From contig JARWIR010000010.1 of assembly GCA_029959085.1 (NCBI GenBank), positions 19,055,001 through 19,119,000 of the forward strand: a stretch of DNA of 64,000 nucleotides. The letters are read 5' to 3'. This document shows, in pieces, positions 1-12,240 of this stretch (position 1 is the stretch's first letter; the number at the start of each line of letters is the position of its first letter). The position numbers were made by a program, and so were the translations under genes. The stretch comes from Nemophila menziesii. Its lineage: Eukaryota; Streptophyta; Magnoliopsida; Boraginales; Hydrophyllaceae. Below the pieces are notes generated by a model. It searched no databases. It was not told where the DNA came from and saw nothing but the letters and a program-made list of their open reading frames with translations.

Positions 1-1
1 A

Positions 2-1591
2 TGTTCAAATTGTGGTGTACAAGATCATGATTGGGAAAGTTGCCAAAGCAAACCAGAGTCTGTGATGTTGGTTTCCAACCGAGGGAACTATAATTCAGGT
101 GGTCAAGGTTATCAGCTAAACGAAAACCATCCGAGTTTCCAATATTCGAATCTGAACGGGGCAGAAAATCGTACTTATGCATATCAACCACGACCCCAAG
201 GAAATAACTTTCAACAAAGACCACAGAATAATTACCAAGTGGGACAAAATTATGGAAATCAAGCCTAGAGACAACATCCTCAAGATACCTATACCGTACT
301 ATGAATTGAAAATCTCTACCTGCTCAACCTCAAGAAGGTGCGTTGATGTTCAACAAACTTTACAAACACTAATCGCCATGACAGCGAAAACGCAACAAGA
401 GAAACAATCTTCTACCGCAGCATTTAAAATGTTAGAAAATCAAGTAGCTTAGATGGAAAAACAGCTAAATCAGCATCCACAAAGGCAATTACCAAGTGAC
501 GCTAAAAATCCAAAACATAGAGAAGATTGTAATGCTATACCACTCAGAATTGGTAAGATGCTACCACCACCACCACCTTTTCCCGTTATGAAAGAAAAAG
601 AAACAACTATGAAGATGAAAATTGTAAAGGATGTGGTGAAGAAAGAAGGTTAACCAGGAGTAGTTGAGGAGGAAGTTGAGAAAATTCTAGAAAAGCCAAA
701 GAAGAAAGATGTTTACTAGTGGAAGAGAATCGTCCTCCTCCACCTTTCTCCTCAAGAGTTCAGAAGAAAGGAGATATGGCTGAATATAAGAGATTCATGA
801 ATGTGGTGCGTAATTTTAACATTAATGTACAGTTCTTAGATGCTATCAAATATGTACCGAAATATTTGAAATTCTTGAAAAGAGCTATCACCAACAAACG
901 CCCATATCTTGAGAATGAAATGATAGATTTTACAGAAGAATGTAGTGCGATATGTCAGAGTAAGTTTCCATCGAAATTACTTGATCCTGGGAGTTTTACT
1001 ATTACAATCTCTATTGGTGATGAGTGGCAAGGGGAAACTTTGTGTGATTTGGGTGCGAGTATTAATCTCATGCCTAGATCAATTTTTGAGAAGTTGAAGA
1101 TAGGAAACGCATGACCGGCCTATATGGTCTTGCAAATGACTGATAGACCCCTCGCACATCCAGAGGGAAGAATAGAATATGTCCTCGTCAAGGCAGATAA
1201 TTTAATTTTTCCTGTTGAATTTGTTATACTTGACTACGACGCGGATAGGAATGTCCCCGTTATTTTGCGAAGACCATTCCTAACCATGGGGTGTACTCTT
1301 ATTGATGTAGAGAATGGAGAATTAATCATGCGTATTCAAGATGAGGAGGTAAAGCTCAACGTGTTTAGGGTAATGAAGTTTCCGGATTCCAAGGAGGAAT
1401 GCTTCCGGGTGGATGCAATTGATCGAGCCACGCAAGAAGTATTTAATGATATGAATTTTGATGATATATTGCATGCTACCCTAACACTTGACTTACTGGA
1501 GATGATGGAAGAGCTTTCCGAAACAGTGGCAGCTCTAAACTCTGAAAATCCAAAGTACAGGCATCTAGCATATGAACCAGTGAGAGAATAG
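2..1591 (+). pseudogene. gag C-terminus and aspartic protease remnant (element A)
   Basis: Begins at a complete CX2CX4HX4C zinc knuckle (positions 2-43; C-SN-C-GVQD-H-DWES-C), the nucleocapsid-like RNA-binding motif of gag. A Gln/Asn-rich stretch and a Lys/Glu/Pro-rich linker follow, then a retropepsin-like domain with the plant form of the active site, DLGASINLMP (about 1048-1077), and the later I-L-x-R-P-F segment (about 1261-1275). Its expected job is particle assembly and polyprotein cleavage. In-frame stops near 266, 650, 716, 1112 and 1589 break it. Product assignment is secure; no function is expected. Confidence 0.85.
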
Positions 1592-3046
1592 GGGGAGATT
1601 GTTCCTCAAAAGAAGCCATCTATTGAATCTCCTCCACAATTAGAAGAAAATCCCCTTCCGTCACACTTGAGGTATTCTTATTTAGGAATTAACAATACTT
1701 TACTTGTTATTGTTTCAGCTACTTTAACAGGTCCTCAAGAAGATAAACAATTGCATGTACAACGAGCTAATAAAGAGGCAATTGGATGGACTATTACTGA
1801 TATCAAAGGTATTAGTCCTACCATTTTCCAACACAACATTATTCTAAAAGATGACAATGCACTCAATTGAAGGACAAGGAGATTGATGCCAATAATGAAG
1901 GAGGTGGTTAAGAAAGAAGTAATCAAACTACTAGATGCGGGAATTATCTTTCTCATAGCTAGTAGTGAGTGGTTGAGACAAGTTCAATGCGTACCAAAGA
2001 AGGGCGGTAACACTACTATCCTGAATGATTAGAATGCAGCCATACCCTCGAGAACCGTTGTTGGTTTGAGAGTGTGTATGGATTATCATAAATTGAACAA
2101 AGCCACCAGAAAATATCATTTTTCTCTTCCATTCATAGATCAGATGTTGGATAAGCTAACCGGAAGAGAATATTATTGTGATATGCGTAGATCTGAAAGA
2201 CCAACATAAGATGACTTTTACATGACCTTTTAGTACCTTTGCCTTCTGAAGGATGCCATTCGGACTATGAAAGCACCTGCTACTTTCCAGAGATGTATGA
2301 TGGTAATCTTCTGGGACATAATTGATCAATTTATTGAGGTATTTATGGATGACTTTTCTGTTTGGTGAAAACTTTGATGATTGTTTGTAGAATCTATAAA
2401 AGGTGTTAATTAGATGCAAGGAATCCAACTTGGTTTTAAATTAGGAAAAGTGTCACTTTATGGTTTGTGAGGGAATAGTGACAGGGCATAAGGTTTCGAG
2501 TTCAGCATCAGAAGTTGATCGTGCTAAAATTGAGGTAATCAAGACTCTTCCACCTCCCATTTCTGTATAAAGGGTGAGAAGTTTCTTGGGTGATGCTCGG
2601 TTTTACCGCCGTTTCATCAAAGATTTCTCTAAAATTGCTAAGCCGTTGTGTAAACTACTCGAGAAGGACACCAAATTCCTTTTTGATGGAACTTGCATTG
2701 AGGCATTCAAGGAGGTAAAGGAGAAACTCATATCTGGACCGATTTTCCTCCCTCCTAATTAGAATATTCTGTTTGAAGTTATGGGTGATGCTAGTGATCT
2801 TGCTATGGGTGTTGTTTTGGGTTAGAGAAAAGATAAGGTATTTCATTCCATTTACTATGCTAGTAAGACCTTCACAAGTGCTCAGATTAATTACATCGTA
2901 ACTGAGAAGGAATTACTAGCTGTTGTGCATGCATTTGACAAGTTTTGTTCCTATCTTCTTGGGGAAAAAATAGTTGTTTATAAAGATCATTTAGCGATCA
3001 AATACCTTATGGAGAAGAAATATGCAAAGCCGTGTTTGATTAGATG
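1592..3046 (+). pseudogene. Reverse transcriptase and RNase H remnant (element A)
   Basis: Conceptual translation shows the pre-RT segment, fingers and palm (degenerate around 1870-2450), the V-(R)-SFLGDARFYRRFIKDFSKIAKPL connection (about 2574-2650) and RNase H (about 2790-3045, ending near the [10 protein letters not shown] segment). A TAG at 2760-2762 lies exactly between RT and RNase H, the same place as in elements B and F. Several small indels and stops occur elsewhere in RT. RNase H is cut off at about 3046, so integrase is absent. Non-functional. Confidence 0.85.
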
Positions 3047-3160
3047 GTATACATTTATTCTACATGTAAAAAGGTGGTGGGGTTCAAACCTGGACTACCA
3101 AGCTTAATGGGCTTTTGGGCATTAGGCTCTACCATCTGGACCAACCCAAACTTTGGTCTT
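3047..3160 (-). mobile_element. Possible tRNA-derived SINE fragment
   Basis: Read on the minus strand, a sequence like a pol III A box (TGGTCCAGATGG, complement of 3132-3143) is followed after about 35 nt by a B-box-like AGGTTTGAACC (complement of 3081-3091). This spacing is that of a tRNA gene. The stretch does not look like a complete tRNA, so a SINE head is the better reading. No tail or TSD could be established. It sits at the point where element A is cut. Low confidence. Confidence 0.35.
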
Positions 3161-3854
3161 TGTTAAGTAAACGTTGTAAATTATATTTAATACAAAGTGT
3201 CTTCAAATAAAACATCACAACTCTTTACTAAGCCACCTTTTCATTTTCTATAAATAGTTGACCAACTCAAATATTCTCTTCATTCAATTTTTTAAAGCAT
3301 TAAACATTAAAAATCATAAAAGAAAGATAGAAAATTAACTGTTTTATTAAGTTCGTTGAAATTTGTAAGAATTCGTGTGTCAATATCTTTTGAATAATTT
3401 TGTCGTTGTATCCTGGAGGTTGAATCCAACAAACATAAGATACCGATACGTGGCATAAATACCTTAAAGACATTGGATCAAATCCGAGTCTCGACAAGTA
3501 AAGTTATTTATTTATTTTTATTTTACTTCTGCATTAGTTTTATATTGTTTTATTGATTTATACAAATAAAATACAACACCACCTACACTATATTTTTACT
3601 ACATTAAAACCGAGATATGAGAAATTATGTGAAATACTATTACTATAGTTGGCATCAACCGTATGAGAACAATTCCAAAACTCACAACTTAACAAAATCG
3701 CATTGGTTTTTAAATATGAAAAATAGTCATAATTTAAATATTGTCTTTTAAATCTGGACAACCAAATTTTTTGTGATACTTCAGATTAAGGCAAGATTAT
3801 TCTTTAGGAGCCTTTTCAGGAAGCGACTTTTCATTATTGTTGCATCTTTTTCAG
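3161..3854. other. Unassigned AT-rich sequence
   Basis: No coding similarity recognised. A TATA-like tataaata occurs at 3249-3256. From about 3855 the sequence passes into an LTR shared with other copies in the window. It may be an old LTR or non-coding remnant of another element, but nothing decides this. Confidence 0.4.
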
Positions 3855-4391
3855 ACCTGAGATAATATGGTTTAGTGTATATTTAAATAGCTTCTTATTG
3901 ACACAGGAACAGTGTATTGCTATTTACCAATTGCAGGAACAGTTTGCTTAGGACTCCTTATTGACACAGGTGAATCCTATTTAAAACTACCTAACGCAAT
4001 TGGAACTGATTATTGAAATATTACATAATTCACCCTTACATGTTTAGAACGGAAAAACTAGTGGGGATTACATGCTATTGACTCAAGCTATATTCTCATA
4101 CTACTTCTTCTCTTGCATTTAAATTTCTGTCTTTAATTTAGTAGTTTAATTGAAAACCAAATAAAAATCTATTTGTCTTTACTTTTTCTGCGTTTTATTT
4201 GTTCTAGCTTTTAAATATTTGCACTTGATTATTGCATAAGATTCCCCTAACCTTCGTAGTCTCTGCGGAATGAATCTTACTTAATCATTAAAACTTGCAC
4301 ACGATCTGTATACTTGCAGAACCGTGCTCAGTCTAGGGTGTTTATTTGCACTTTATTTATATTATATTTTATCACACCCTAGGCCCCACCA
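3855..4391 (+). repeat. LTR fragment, 3' part (L1 family)
   Basis: Matches the 3' third of the LTR at 24679-26181, including the pyrimidine-rich block, the segment around the outer U5 region and the terminal inverted pair around the ccctagg box. Its first about 1 kb is missing. It ends at ccacca (4391), where LINE-1 sequence starts, so it interrupts or truncates the LINE RNase H end. A local rearrangement repeats the phrase ttattgacacagg near 3897 and 3959. Confidence 0.75.
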
Positions 4392-4740
4392 CTATCCTTT
4401 CATCCTCATGCAAAGACTTCATTTTTCCTTTCCAGATGTACCACATATTTATCATCAAATAATCTATAAATGTTCTTTCTTCCCAGCCTTCCTTTTTAAA
4501 TTCTTCAACGACTTTTATTATCCAATCTGTTGCCAAAATCTTTTCATTTTCTTCAATTTTAATTTGTAAAGATGTTCCCGCCCATATCTGTTTAATTATA
4601 GCAAATGATAAAAGTAAATGTTCAACTGTATCGATATCATAGCATCCCCATACACATTTATTCGTATCAGCAAATTTCCTCCTATATAAATTATTTTTTG
4701 TAGGAATAGCATTATTACATACTTTCCACACAAACAATCT
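4392..4740 (-). pseudogene. zf-RVT region of LINE-1 ORF2
   Basis: The minus-strand translation starts FVWKVCNNAIPTKNNL and continues with C-W-G-C and E-H-L-L spacing, the plant LINE zf-RVT domain located after RT. It ends at the junction with the LTR fragment at 4391, so the following RNase H domain is lost. Role in the family: a zinc-binding segment of ORF2 thought to help target or template handling. Confidence 0.8.
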
Positions 4741-6079
4741 GATTTTTTAGGTATTTTAGATTTCCATATCATATTCCAAAGCTTAGAATTGCAGTTTATA
4801 GGAGTCTCCGTGGTTTGTGGTCCATTTATTTCAACTTTCTCAACTAATTTCTTATAACCCGTTTTCGTATTATACTTTCCATCTTTGGTAAAAGGCTAGA
4901 TATATTTATCAATGTTATTATTGTCAATGATCTGAATTCGAACAATAGACGAAATAATTGGAGCAGGGAAAATATTATCTATGACCTCCCTATTCCAAAT
5001 ATTCGTGTGGGGATAGAGGAGTTGTGATACCTAGTTTATGTCGCAATTTTTTGGTCTTTCCAGTTTCCATTGGGTATCAATCCACCTATCCTCCCATATG
5101 TCAATGTTTTCACCATTACCTATTTGGAAGATTCCATATGGTTCTAGGAAATCTATCCCTTCCATTAAGCTCGTCCAGCTCCAAGTTCAACTTTGTCTTA
5201 GTATTATGTGTAGAATTTTTATTATGATAATAAATCCCCTTTAATAACCTTGATGCTAATGTATCAGGTTTCTCCATTATCCTCCAAGCTTGTGTTGCTA
5301 GTAACTATGTATTAATTTTCTTTAGATCCTTGAAACCTAAACCTCCGATCAACTTCCCCATAGCTATCTTTTCCCAAGCAATCCAGTGTATCCTATTTCG
5401 TTCTCCTGAGTTCCATCAAAAGTTAGAAATAGCATATATTAGTTTTTTACAAAAAGAAATCAGAATCGGAAATATAGACATATAATAATTAGGAATAGCT
5501 TGTAGGATGACCCTAATAAAAACTTCTTTCCCTCCTTCATATAATAGTTTTGCTTTCCATCCTTCTGTATATTTAAATAGCTTCTTTGTTATCCACTCTA
5601 AAGTTTCCACTTTAGATCTTTTGTGACATGACGGAATTCCTAGATAGTTGCCCAAATCACTTGTTTCCCTGATCCCAACTTGCCACTTACCGCTTCTTTA
5701 ATTTCCTGAGGAGTATCTTTACTAAATATCATTGCTGACTTATTGAAGTTTTTATTGACCCAACCCTTCACAATATATGTCCAAACATTCATTAAATTTT
5801 TGTAGATTTGTTCCATCTATAGTTATAAAAAATAAAGAATCATCCACAAACAGTTGATGCGAGATTTCCAGACGATTCCGATTAATATGTATACCTATAA
5901 TAAGATTAATATTAGTATAATGTTCCATGCTACTAATAAGTGCTTCAGTCATAATAGAGAAAAGAAAAGGGGATAAAGGGTATCCCTGTCTCAAACCTCT
6001 ATGAGGTCTGAAACTCGGAAGTCTTTCTCCATTAAGATTAATATTAAAAGAGACAAAAGCAACACAGATTCTGTTCGAC
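4741..6079 (-). pseudogene. LINE-1 reverse transcriptase, C-terminal half
   Basis: From 6079 down: the NGE-containing loop, GLRQGYPLSPFLF (motif of the RT palm), then LFVDDSLFF, a variant of the (F/Y)-A-D-D catalytic box with Val for Ala but both aspartates kept. The thumb/linker follows with a Y-L-G-I-P box near 5640 and W-K-A-K-L-L-Y-E-G-G-K-E near 5550. Stops and frameshifts are common (for example near 5655 and 5416). It joins across the solo LTR with the N-terminal half at 7578-8271. Confidence 0.8.
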
Positions 6080-7577
6080 TGGTGTCGCCTAAGGTGTGAT
6101 AATAAACGCAAATAAACACCCTAGGCTGAGCACGGTTCTGCAAGTATACAGATCGTATGCAAGTTTTAATAAATAAGTAAGATTCGTTCCGCAGAGACTA
6201 CGAAGGTTAGGGGAATCTTATGCAATGATCGAGTGCAAATATTCATAGCTAGAACAAATAAAAAGCAAATAAATAAAAGACAAATAGATTTTTATTTGGT
6301 TTTCAATTAACTAAATTAAACTAATAAAGTAAAGACAGAAAATTAAATGCAAGAGAAGAAGTTAGTATGAGAGTTTAGCTTGAGTAAATAACATGTAATC
6401 CCCGCTAGTTTTGCCATTCTAAACATGTAAGGGTGAATTATGCAGTATTTCAATCATCGGTTCCAATTGCTCTAGATAGTTTTAAATAGGGTTTACATGT
6501 GTCAATAAGGAGTCCTAAGCAAACTATTCCTGCAATTGGTTAAATAGCAATATACTAAACCATGGTGATTATCTAGTTAGGTTGATTTTTCAGATCTAAA
6601 CCGTACACTAGACGTTATGTGCTAAACATGTAATTAAACACCGTTGTCAATGGTGACCTAACTACTAGATGGTAATTATATATGGTCGCGATCCACAAGA
6701 ACACAGAATATAAATCCAAACACATAAACAGAGAATAAAAACAATAATTCAATTTAAAACATAGAATTCCCAAATTAGATAGATGTCAACCAAAACTAGG
6801 GTTCAGACATATATGCTAAAACTCAAGCTAATAGAAATTTAGTTCATACTAATGGAAGAAAAGAAAGAAATTACAAATTGAAAGGTTGAAGATGACATTA
6901 TTGATGAACAGCTCCTTCCAGACTTCTTTTCTTGTGTTGTAAGCTTCCTCTTGGCTTAACTTTTTGCCAAGGATGATTTTTCTAATGATAACAGGTTGTA
7001 TTTATATTGTATAGGAAGACCTAATTAGTTTTCTTGAAGGAGAAGGTAAGTATTGGACTCCAAGCCCAACTCAAATTCGTAGCCAAAAAACATGGAATCA
7101 GCCCCATTTTTGTTTTGCTCATAACACCTTTAATACTTATCCGTTTGACGCGTATGAGTAGTCGAAATTCATCGTCTCGGAAGATCTTTAACTTTTCTCT
7201 TGACCGTTTCTCCAAATTTCTCACTGATTTTGAGATATAAGCTAATTTGTGGTCGTAGGTGATGGAATTCAGATTTAAGGCAGCTTTTCCTTTTCCATAT
7301 TTTTAGCTTTTACTTCCTTATCTTCAATTTCCATGTTTATCTTCTTTCCTTTAGATCTTGGAACCAACTTGGACTCTAATTAATTACCATATATCTCTAA
7401 AGCTTCACACTAAATAAATAATTAAACCCAATATGCTCTAAAAATAATAAATAATCAATTCAAGACCCAAAATAGGAAAGTACACTAAATCATGCGAAAA
7501 TCGACCTATAAACTAATAAATACGCCTAAAATGATGTCTCGGAAATAGATTTTATTATCACAAATGAGGAGACATCA
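6080..7577 (-). repeat. Solo LTR (L1 family) inside LINE-1 RT
   Basis: A 1498-bp LTR in minus orientation, running from tggtgtcgcc (6080) to gacatca (7577). It has the same order of blocks as the LTR at 24679-26181. A TATA-like box for minus-strand transcription lies near 7000. Flanking 5-mers tcgac (6075-6079) and tccac (7578-7582) are a TSD with one mismatch. LINE RT sequence continues on both sides, so the internal region was lost by LTR-LTR recombination after insertion. The terminal foldback of the LTR is kept at 7532-7577. Confidence 0.9.
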
Positions 7578-8271
7578 TCCACCTAATCCACTTATCACAA
7601 AAACCTAATTTATCAAGGACAAGAAGTAAGAAATTCCAACTTACATGATCATATGCTTTAGCCATATCAATTTTTATTGCTGCCATTTTTTCCCTCTTCC
7701 TACCTATAAAAAAGGATATCTCTTGTACTATCAATATATTATCATGTATTGCCCGTCCTTTAATAAACGCTGACTGTGTTTGAGATACAATTTAATTCAT
7801 CATCCCCTACAATCTATTGGCTAAAAATTTTGAAATGACTTTATAGATGAAATTAACACACAAGATAGGTCTAAAACCCCAAGACCCTCCTGAGTATCAC
7901 CCTTGGGAATAAGGTGATGAGAGTATCATTTAATCCTTCCAAACTGTTGTTATTAATAAAAAAACCACTTACTACTCTGAAGACATCTTGCTTAGTAATA
8001 TCCTAGAATTCTCTACAGAATTTCCCATTTAATCCATCAGGCCCTGGAGCTTTTGAGGCAGATAATTCTCAAACTGCCCTTTCTATCTCTTCCATACTAG
8101 GTTCCTTAGTAAGTTCATTATTTATAAGATCATCCACTTTAAGGGTTATGTATTTAAAAGCCTCCCCCATAACTCCTTCATTAGTTGGTTCTTTCTTAGA
8201 TAATTTTTCGTAATACACTTTGAAACTTTCTTTGATTTCATCTGCATCATCCTCCCATATTCCTTGTTCAT
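7578..8271 (-). pseudogene. LINE-1 reverse transcriptase, N-terminal half
   Basis: On the minus strand: a K-A-P-G-P-D-G-L-N-G-K-F box (about 8035), fingers sequence, and motif A as IKIDMAKAYDHVSW (about 7640-7680), which keeps the catalytic aspartate. It ends in W-I-R-W at the solo LTR. Frameshifts lie between about 7740 and 7930. Unlike LINE-2, motif A here is intact. Confidence 0.8.
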
Positions 8272-9390
8272 TCTATATCCTTGTTACTCTATTGATTTTC
8301 CTTCTTTGAATGGTCACCATATGAAAAAAAATTGTATTTTTGTCTCTGTAAATCAACCAATTTTGCCACGCTCTGTCTCCCCAATATTTTTCCTCACAAG
8401 CATATTCGTATTTAATTTTTTCCTTAATATCTTGCTCTTCTTTAATTAAGTCTTCTGATAGGATTCCATTGTTTATATTTATTAATCTTTCTTGTAGCCT
8501 TTTGATTTCAATCTCATGATTCTTAAACGTTTCTTTACTCCATTTTTTTAATCCTCTAATAGTATTATCTCTCTTACTAATAAATTTTTTCTTGATAGGT
8601 TGAATATCTCGAATTCTCCATCCTTTTTCTATGCCTGGTCTACAATTCTCGTTATCGAGCCAATGGGTTTCAAATTTAAATTGCTTGGCATAGTTTTCCA
8701 TATTAACATCAATGGTGAGAATAAGAGGAGAGTGATCAGAACCGATTGCCAGAGGCACGAATTCTTGTGCTCTCGGGAACTGATTTATCCATTCGTATGT
8801 AGCCAAAACTCTGTCTATTCTTGTTTTGATATGTTTTTTACCGGCCATCATGTTAGACCAAGTGAAAAAACAATTGTTAATCTTAATATCTAGTATAAAA
8901 TTAGTATATGTAAATTTTTTGAACTCATTAATATGGTTAATATCAGCGGGATTAAAACTGTATTTTTCATTCATATTAAAGATATCATTGAAGTCTCCCA
9001 AAATAACCCAAGGTTTTATAATATCTTTGCCCCACTCAAATATTTCGTCCCAGATTTGTTTTCTATCATTAGATTCATTAGGGGCATTAATACAGATAAG
9101 GTAATAGCAAAACAACAGTTCATTAATTTTAAGGACAACATAGAAAGAACAAACAAAAGGATGCCACAAAATCATAAAACCCCCTGAATGAAACGCGTTT
9201 CCAGTAGGGTCGACAAAAATATTCTTTCCAAAACCCAGCCTTCTAACTATGTCTTCGGAGTCTACCTCCCTCAACATAGTTTCACGAAAAATCGCCAAAG
9301 ATGGTTTAAACCGCGTCACCATTGCTCCCCCACTGTGAGACTGTCAGAGGGGCATGAATCCCCTAACAGTTCCAAAAAAAAAGACTCATT
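8272..9390 (-). pseudogene. LINE-1 ORF2 endonuclease (EEP) domain
   Basis: An open stretch of about 349 codons (8273-9322) carries the EEP fold signatures: F-R-E-T-M-L near the start, VILGDFNDI (about 8990), FFTWSN (about 8870), IDRVLA (about 8820), and GSDHSPLIL (about 8735), with the catalytic S-D-H. The domain's first box, W-N-C, lies at about 9360-9374 but is followed by a stop. In LINEs this enzyme nicks target DNA to prime reverse transcription. It is the best preserved part of LINE-1. Confidence 0.85.
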
Positions 9391-10389
9391 CAACATCCGC
9401 GGCTTTTCCATAGGATTAGCCGCTTCCCTTATGTGAGACATTGAAATTCATCTCTTCCTCTTTATCGTAAACATATATAAAGTTCATATTATTACCATCA
9501 TCTCTCCCCTCGCATTCCTTGCTATAATAATGACCTTCAGCATTAATACTTCCCACTTCCTCCTCCTCTGGTTCCATTTGCGAGTCAAACTCGTCAATAA
9601 TCTTTAAGTAGTCTTTTTGTTCCTCATACGCTTTGTTCTCCCCCTCTTCACCATTTTCATTTTCTAATAATCTATATTTATTTTCATCAACAAAACTCGT
9701 ATTGTTATCCACAACTCTCATCTTTTAAAATTCCCATCGATTACAACCTTTTCAATAGGTATAGTTTCTCCCCACCCCCTCTGTGTTCCTCATCTCTCTC
9801 CTTCTCTTGGCTTTTGTTTTTTTATCACCCACACCTTCAAAGCTTGAGGAACTATCAATGGTTAATTGAACTTTTCATTTCGCTTTGTCTGTCTTTGAGC
9901 TACGACCAACTTCAAAGCCAGTTTGAAGGGGTGGGGCTCTTCTATTAGCACTGTTCTTCTCTTTAGCGCCCATTCTACTCTTAAACTCCTCAATACTTCG
10001 AGTTGACTCATTAAGTTCATGTATGAGCTCCTGTACTTGTTTCTTCCAATCAATCTAATCACGCTCTTCGCTTTCTCTCTCTTCTTCTAGCTCTTTATCT
10101 CTATTCCTCACTTCACTTACCCTTGTAATAGTATAGTTGTATTTGCTCAGGTCCATATTTTGATTATATTGAAATAAAATGCCACCTTGCCCTCCAGTTG
10201 TTGTCTTTTTATTTTTACCTGCAATATCCATCTCACGTTTTTTGTTAAAACTACAAGTAACAAATTTACCATCCAAGTTTATCATTAGACCATAGAGAGG
10301 ATTAAAAGGAGGAAATTTTGCAACGTTGTCGATGCTCTAGCTACTTTTCCTCCTTTCATCAATATCTTCAATGATCTTCACTCCTTTAA
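9391..10389 (-). pseudogene. LINE-1 ORF1 C-terminal charged region
   Basis: After the ORF1 zinc knuckle the minus strand encodes poorly conserved, highly charged sequence: a Lys/Arg/Glu-rich segment (10055-10285), a short basic segment (9862-10062) and a very acidic Glu/Asp-rich segment (9416-9721). Plant LINE ORF1 proteins usually have a long low-complexity tail here. No further domain is recognised. Frames shift between the three segments. Confidence 0.6.
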
Positions 10390-11217
10390 CTGAGCATTAT
10401 CCATACTGGTGTCCAACTCTTCCACACCTAAAGCATAGTGAACCCGTATTTTCGTACGGTAAAACCAACCAACCCGCTCCTTCTTCTTGTAAGAGGTACG
10501 TACCAGGAGGGACGGGGTGTTTAATGTTTAATTTAACCCTAATCCTTAAGACTTTAAAATCTATAGTTGTCACCTCCGGAAGATCGATAGCTTCAATCTT
10601 AACAAAGCAAACTTGTAAAGTTCTAACTGTATTGACATTGTTTTGTTTAAATGCCAACCCTTTAATTTGAACCCAAACCGAAGAGTAATCTGTATTGACA
10701 ACTTCAAAATCAATTTCTTGAGACCACAGAGTCATTCCAAGTGAGTTTTGAAAAATATAGCTGGTCTAGAATCCCAAATCTTTTTGAAGTCTTGTTCGTT
10801 AAAGATTTCCAACTTAAAAGCGTTGTTCTTGAGTTCTGATAGTCTGAAGTGTCCATGAAAGTTCCACCTTTCTTCAACTGCTCTTCTCAATCCGGCCACG
10901 TGAATTGGAGTTTTTCTAACAACTCTTAAGATGATTGCCATATCTTCTTTTAGACTATCTGCTATCCTTGCCTTAGTACCAATATCAATAACCCCCGATC
11001 TTCTTATATTGCGTTCATTGAAAGGGACTATAGGGTGTGCATGGTATTCACGAGTTGCCTTTGAAATGAAATAGCTTTTGTAGTTGTGGGTAGGGAGATT
11101 GTAAGGTTTAGTAGTAAGGGTAAGGAAGACAGGAAAGGAACTTTTTCCAGTGAGAATTACTTGAGTTGACTGGTGGAATACTGATGTTGAAAGGAAAGAG
11201 TGAGGTAAATATGACAA
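10390..11217 (-). pseudogene. LINE-1 ORF1: DUF4283-like domain and zinc knuckle
   Basis: Two overlapping-frame pieces (10732-11217 and 10397-10735) read through one domain. The first has the DUF4283 pattern (G-R-L-x pattern as HFRLSELKNNAFKLEIFNEQDFKKIW and RPAIFFKTHLE). The second continues with W-V-Q-I-K-G-L and ends in CFRCGRVGH, three of the four ligands of a CX2CX4HX4C knuckle; a stop interrupts just before the last Cys. This is the RNA-binding ORF1 protein of plant L1 elements. A frameshift lies near 10733. Confidence 0.8.
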
Positions 11218-12240
11218 AAAAATAAACGCTGCTTAAATAGTAGATGATGATTGGTTTCCCCCAGTATCTTGAGTACTACACAGTCTCGTGAGGCTTTCCA
11301 TTTCCTCCTAATTTTTGTAAATTTGAGTGGCATAACGATTATTCCTAGCCTGCAGTTTACACCAGACACAGTTATAGTAATAAAAAAAATATCGTAACCT
11401 GCAACTTCTTCTCGATGCCTGGTGTATTGAAAGGATTTCCTTCCTCTTTCCTCTTTCTAATTGTTCCCAAAATCTCCAATGGCAACTGAGCTATCTATTC
11501 CATGTTATTAGCCTATTCTCCTCGTTATCACCTTTACACGTTTGCTTCTTATTGTAGGTCATCATTAGATTTCCTTTCCCACGCTCTTTCTTCAGTCTAG
11601 CATTTTTTCGAGCACCTTGAGTGCTAGGCCTCAGATACCCTCCTTCCTTCTTCCTTTCACTAGAATCCAAACACTCTCCTAAATTATAGACTACAGTCTG
11701 CGTGCTAGTGCTCCAATATGCTACAAAGATCTGTGTAACTATGATAGAACCCTTCTTTTATCCTATATAGTTTAGAAAAGAAAAATCTGTGCTCCACACG
11801 ACTCCATCTGAAGACAATTCTATTCCAACAAACTATTACAAACCCAAGTTAAGATGGATCCCAAATCAACGACCGTTTAGAAAGATTTTTGATTGAAAGA
11901 AAATTGAAATTAGGGTTTAATGGAAAAAAGACGAGAAAGGCATCGTGTTTAAGAGAGAGAATTGTTATAGTTTAGTGGTTATTCGTAACATGCTAATTTG
12001 ATTAATAGGTTTTTTTGGTATGTAAAAGAATTGAATAAGAGATGATGAAGAAGGAGAAGTTAGAGTTTCAAAAGAAATTGAGAATAAGTAAAAAAAAATC
12101 AATGGAAGGAAAAGAAAGTAAGATGAACAGTTTTATTTATTATTATAAATTATAAAACTAAGATTTAAAGGTAGTTTTGTTAAATGATAAGTTAAAACAC
12201 TGTAACAAAAAGACTTCATAAAACACTGTAACAAAATGAT
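11218..12240. other. Non-coding sequence between two head-to-head LINEs
   Basis: Lies between the 5' ends of LINE-1 (minus) and LINE-2 (plus). No coding region could be supported. It probably contains the LINE-1 5' UTR. A short near-tandem repeat, aaaacactgtaacaaaa, occurs twice at about 12194 and 12221. A very C-rich tract starts at about 12250 and is taken as the start of LINE-2. Confidence 0.5.

Larger units (their letters stand above)
1..3046 (+). mobile_element. Truncated Athila-type Ty3/gypsy retrotransposon A
   Basis: Remnant of an LTR retrotransposon entering from the left window edge inside gag and ending abruptly inside RNase H. Order seen: gag zinc knuckle, proline-rich linker, protease, RT, RNase H. 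It is closest to element F at 49759-61975, matching it through the asparagine/glutamine-rich stretch after the zinc knuckle and the protease. No LTR, integrase or 3' ORF is present here. Many stops and frameshifts mark it as an old dead copy. The right breakpoint, just after the RNase H core, abuts a SINE-like sequence. Confidence 0.9.
4392..11400 (-). mobile_element. LINE-1: degenerate plant L1-type non-LTR retrotransposon
   Basis: Read right to left: ORF1 (DUF4283-like domain then CCHC knuckle), a charged linker, then ORF2 with an exonuclease-endonuclease-phosphatase (EEP) domain, RT and a zf-RVT region. The RNase H end seen in LINE-2 is missing because an LTR fragment abuts at 4391. A solo LTR (6080-7577) splits RT. 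Many stops. The 5' limit is uncertain; the first ORF1 codon I can support is at 11217. Distinct in sequence from LINE-2, so a separate family or old lineage. Confidence 0.85.

Noticed and set aside
3081..3143. A complete tRNA gene
   Set aside because: Only A- and B-box-like segments are present; acceptor and anticodon stems could not be formed convincingly.
3241..3500. A pararetrovirus or copia LTR based on a TATA-like box
   Set aside because: No PBS, no terminal TG..CA pair and no matching coding sequence were found.
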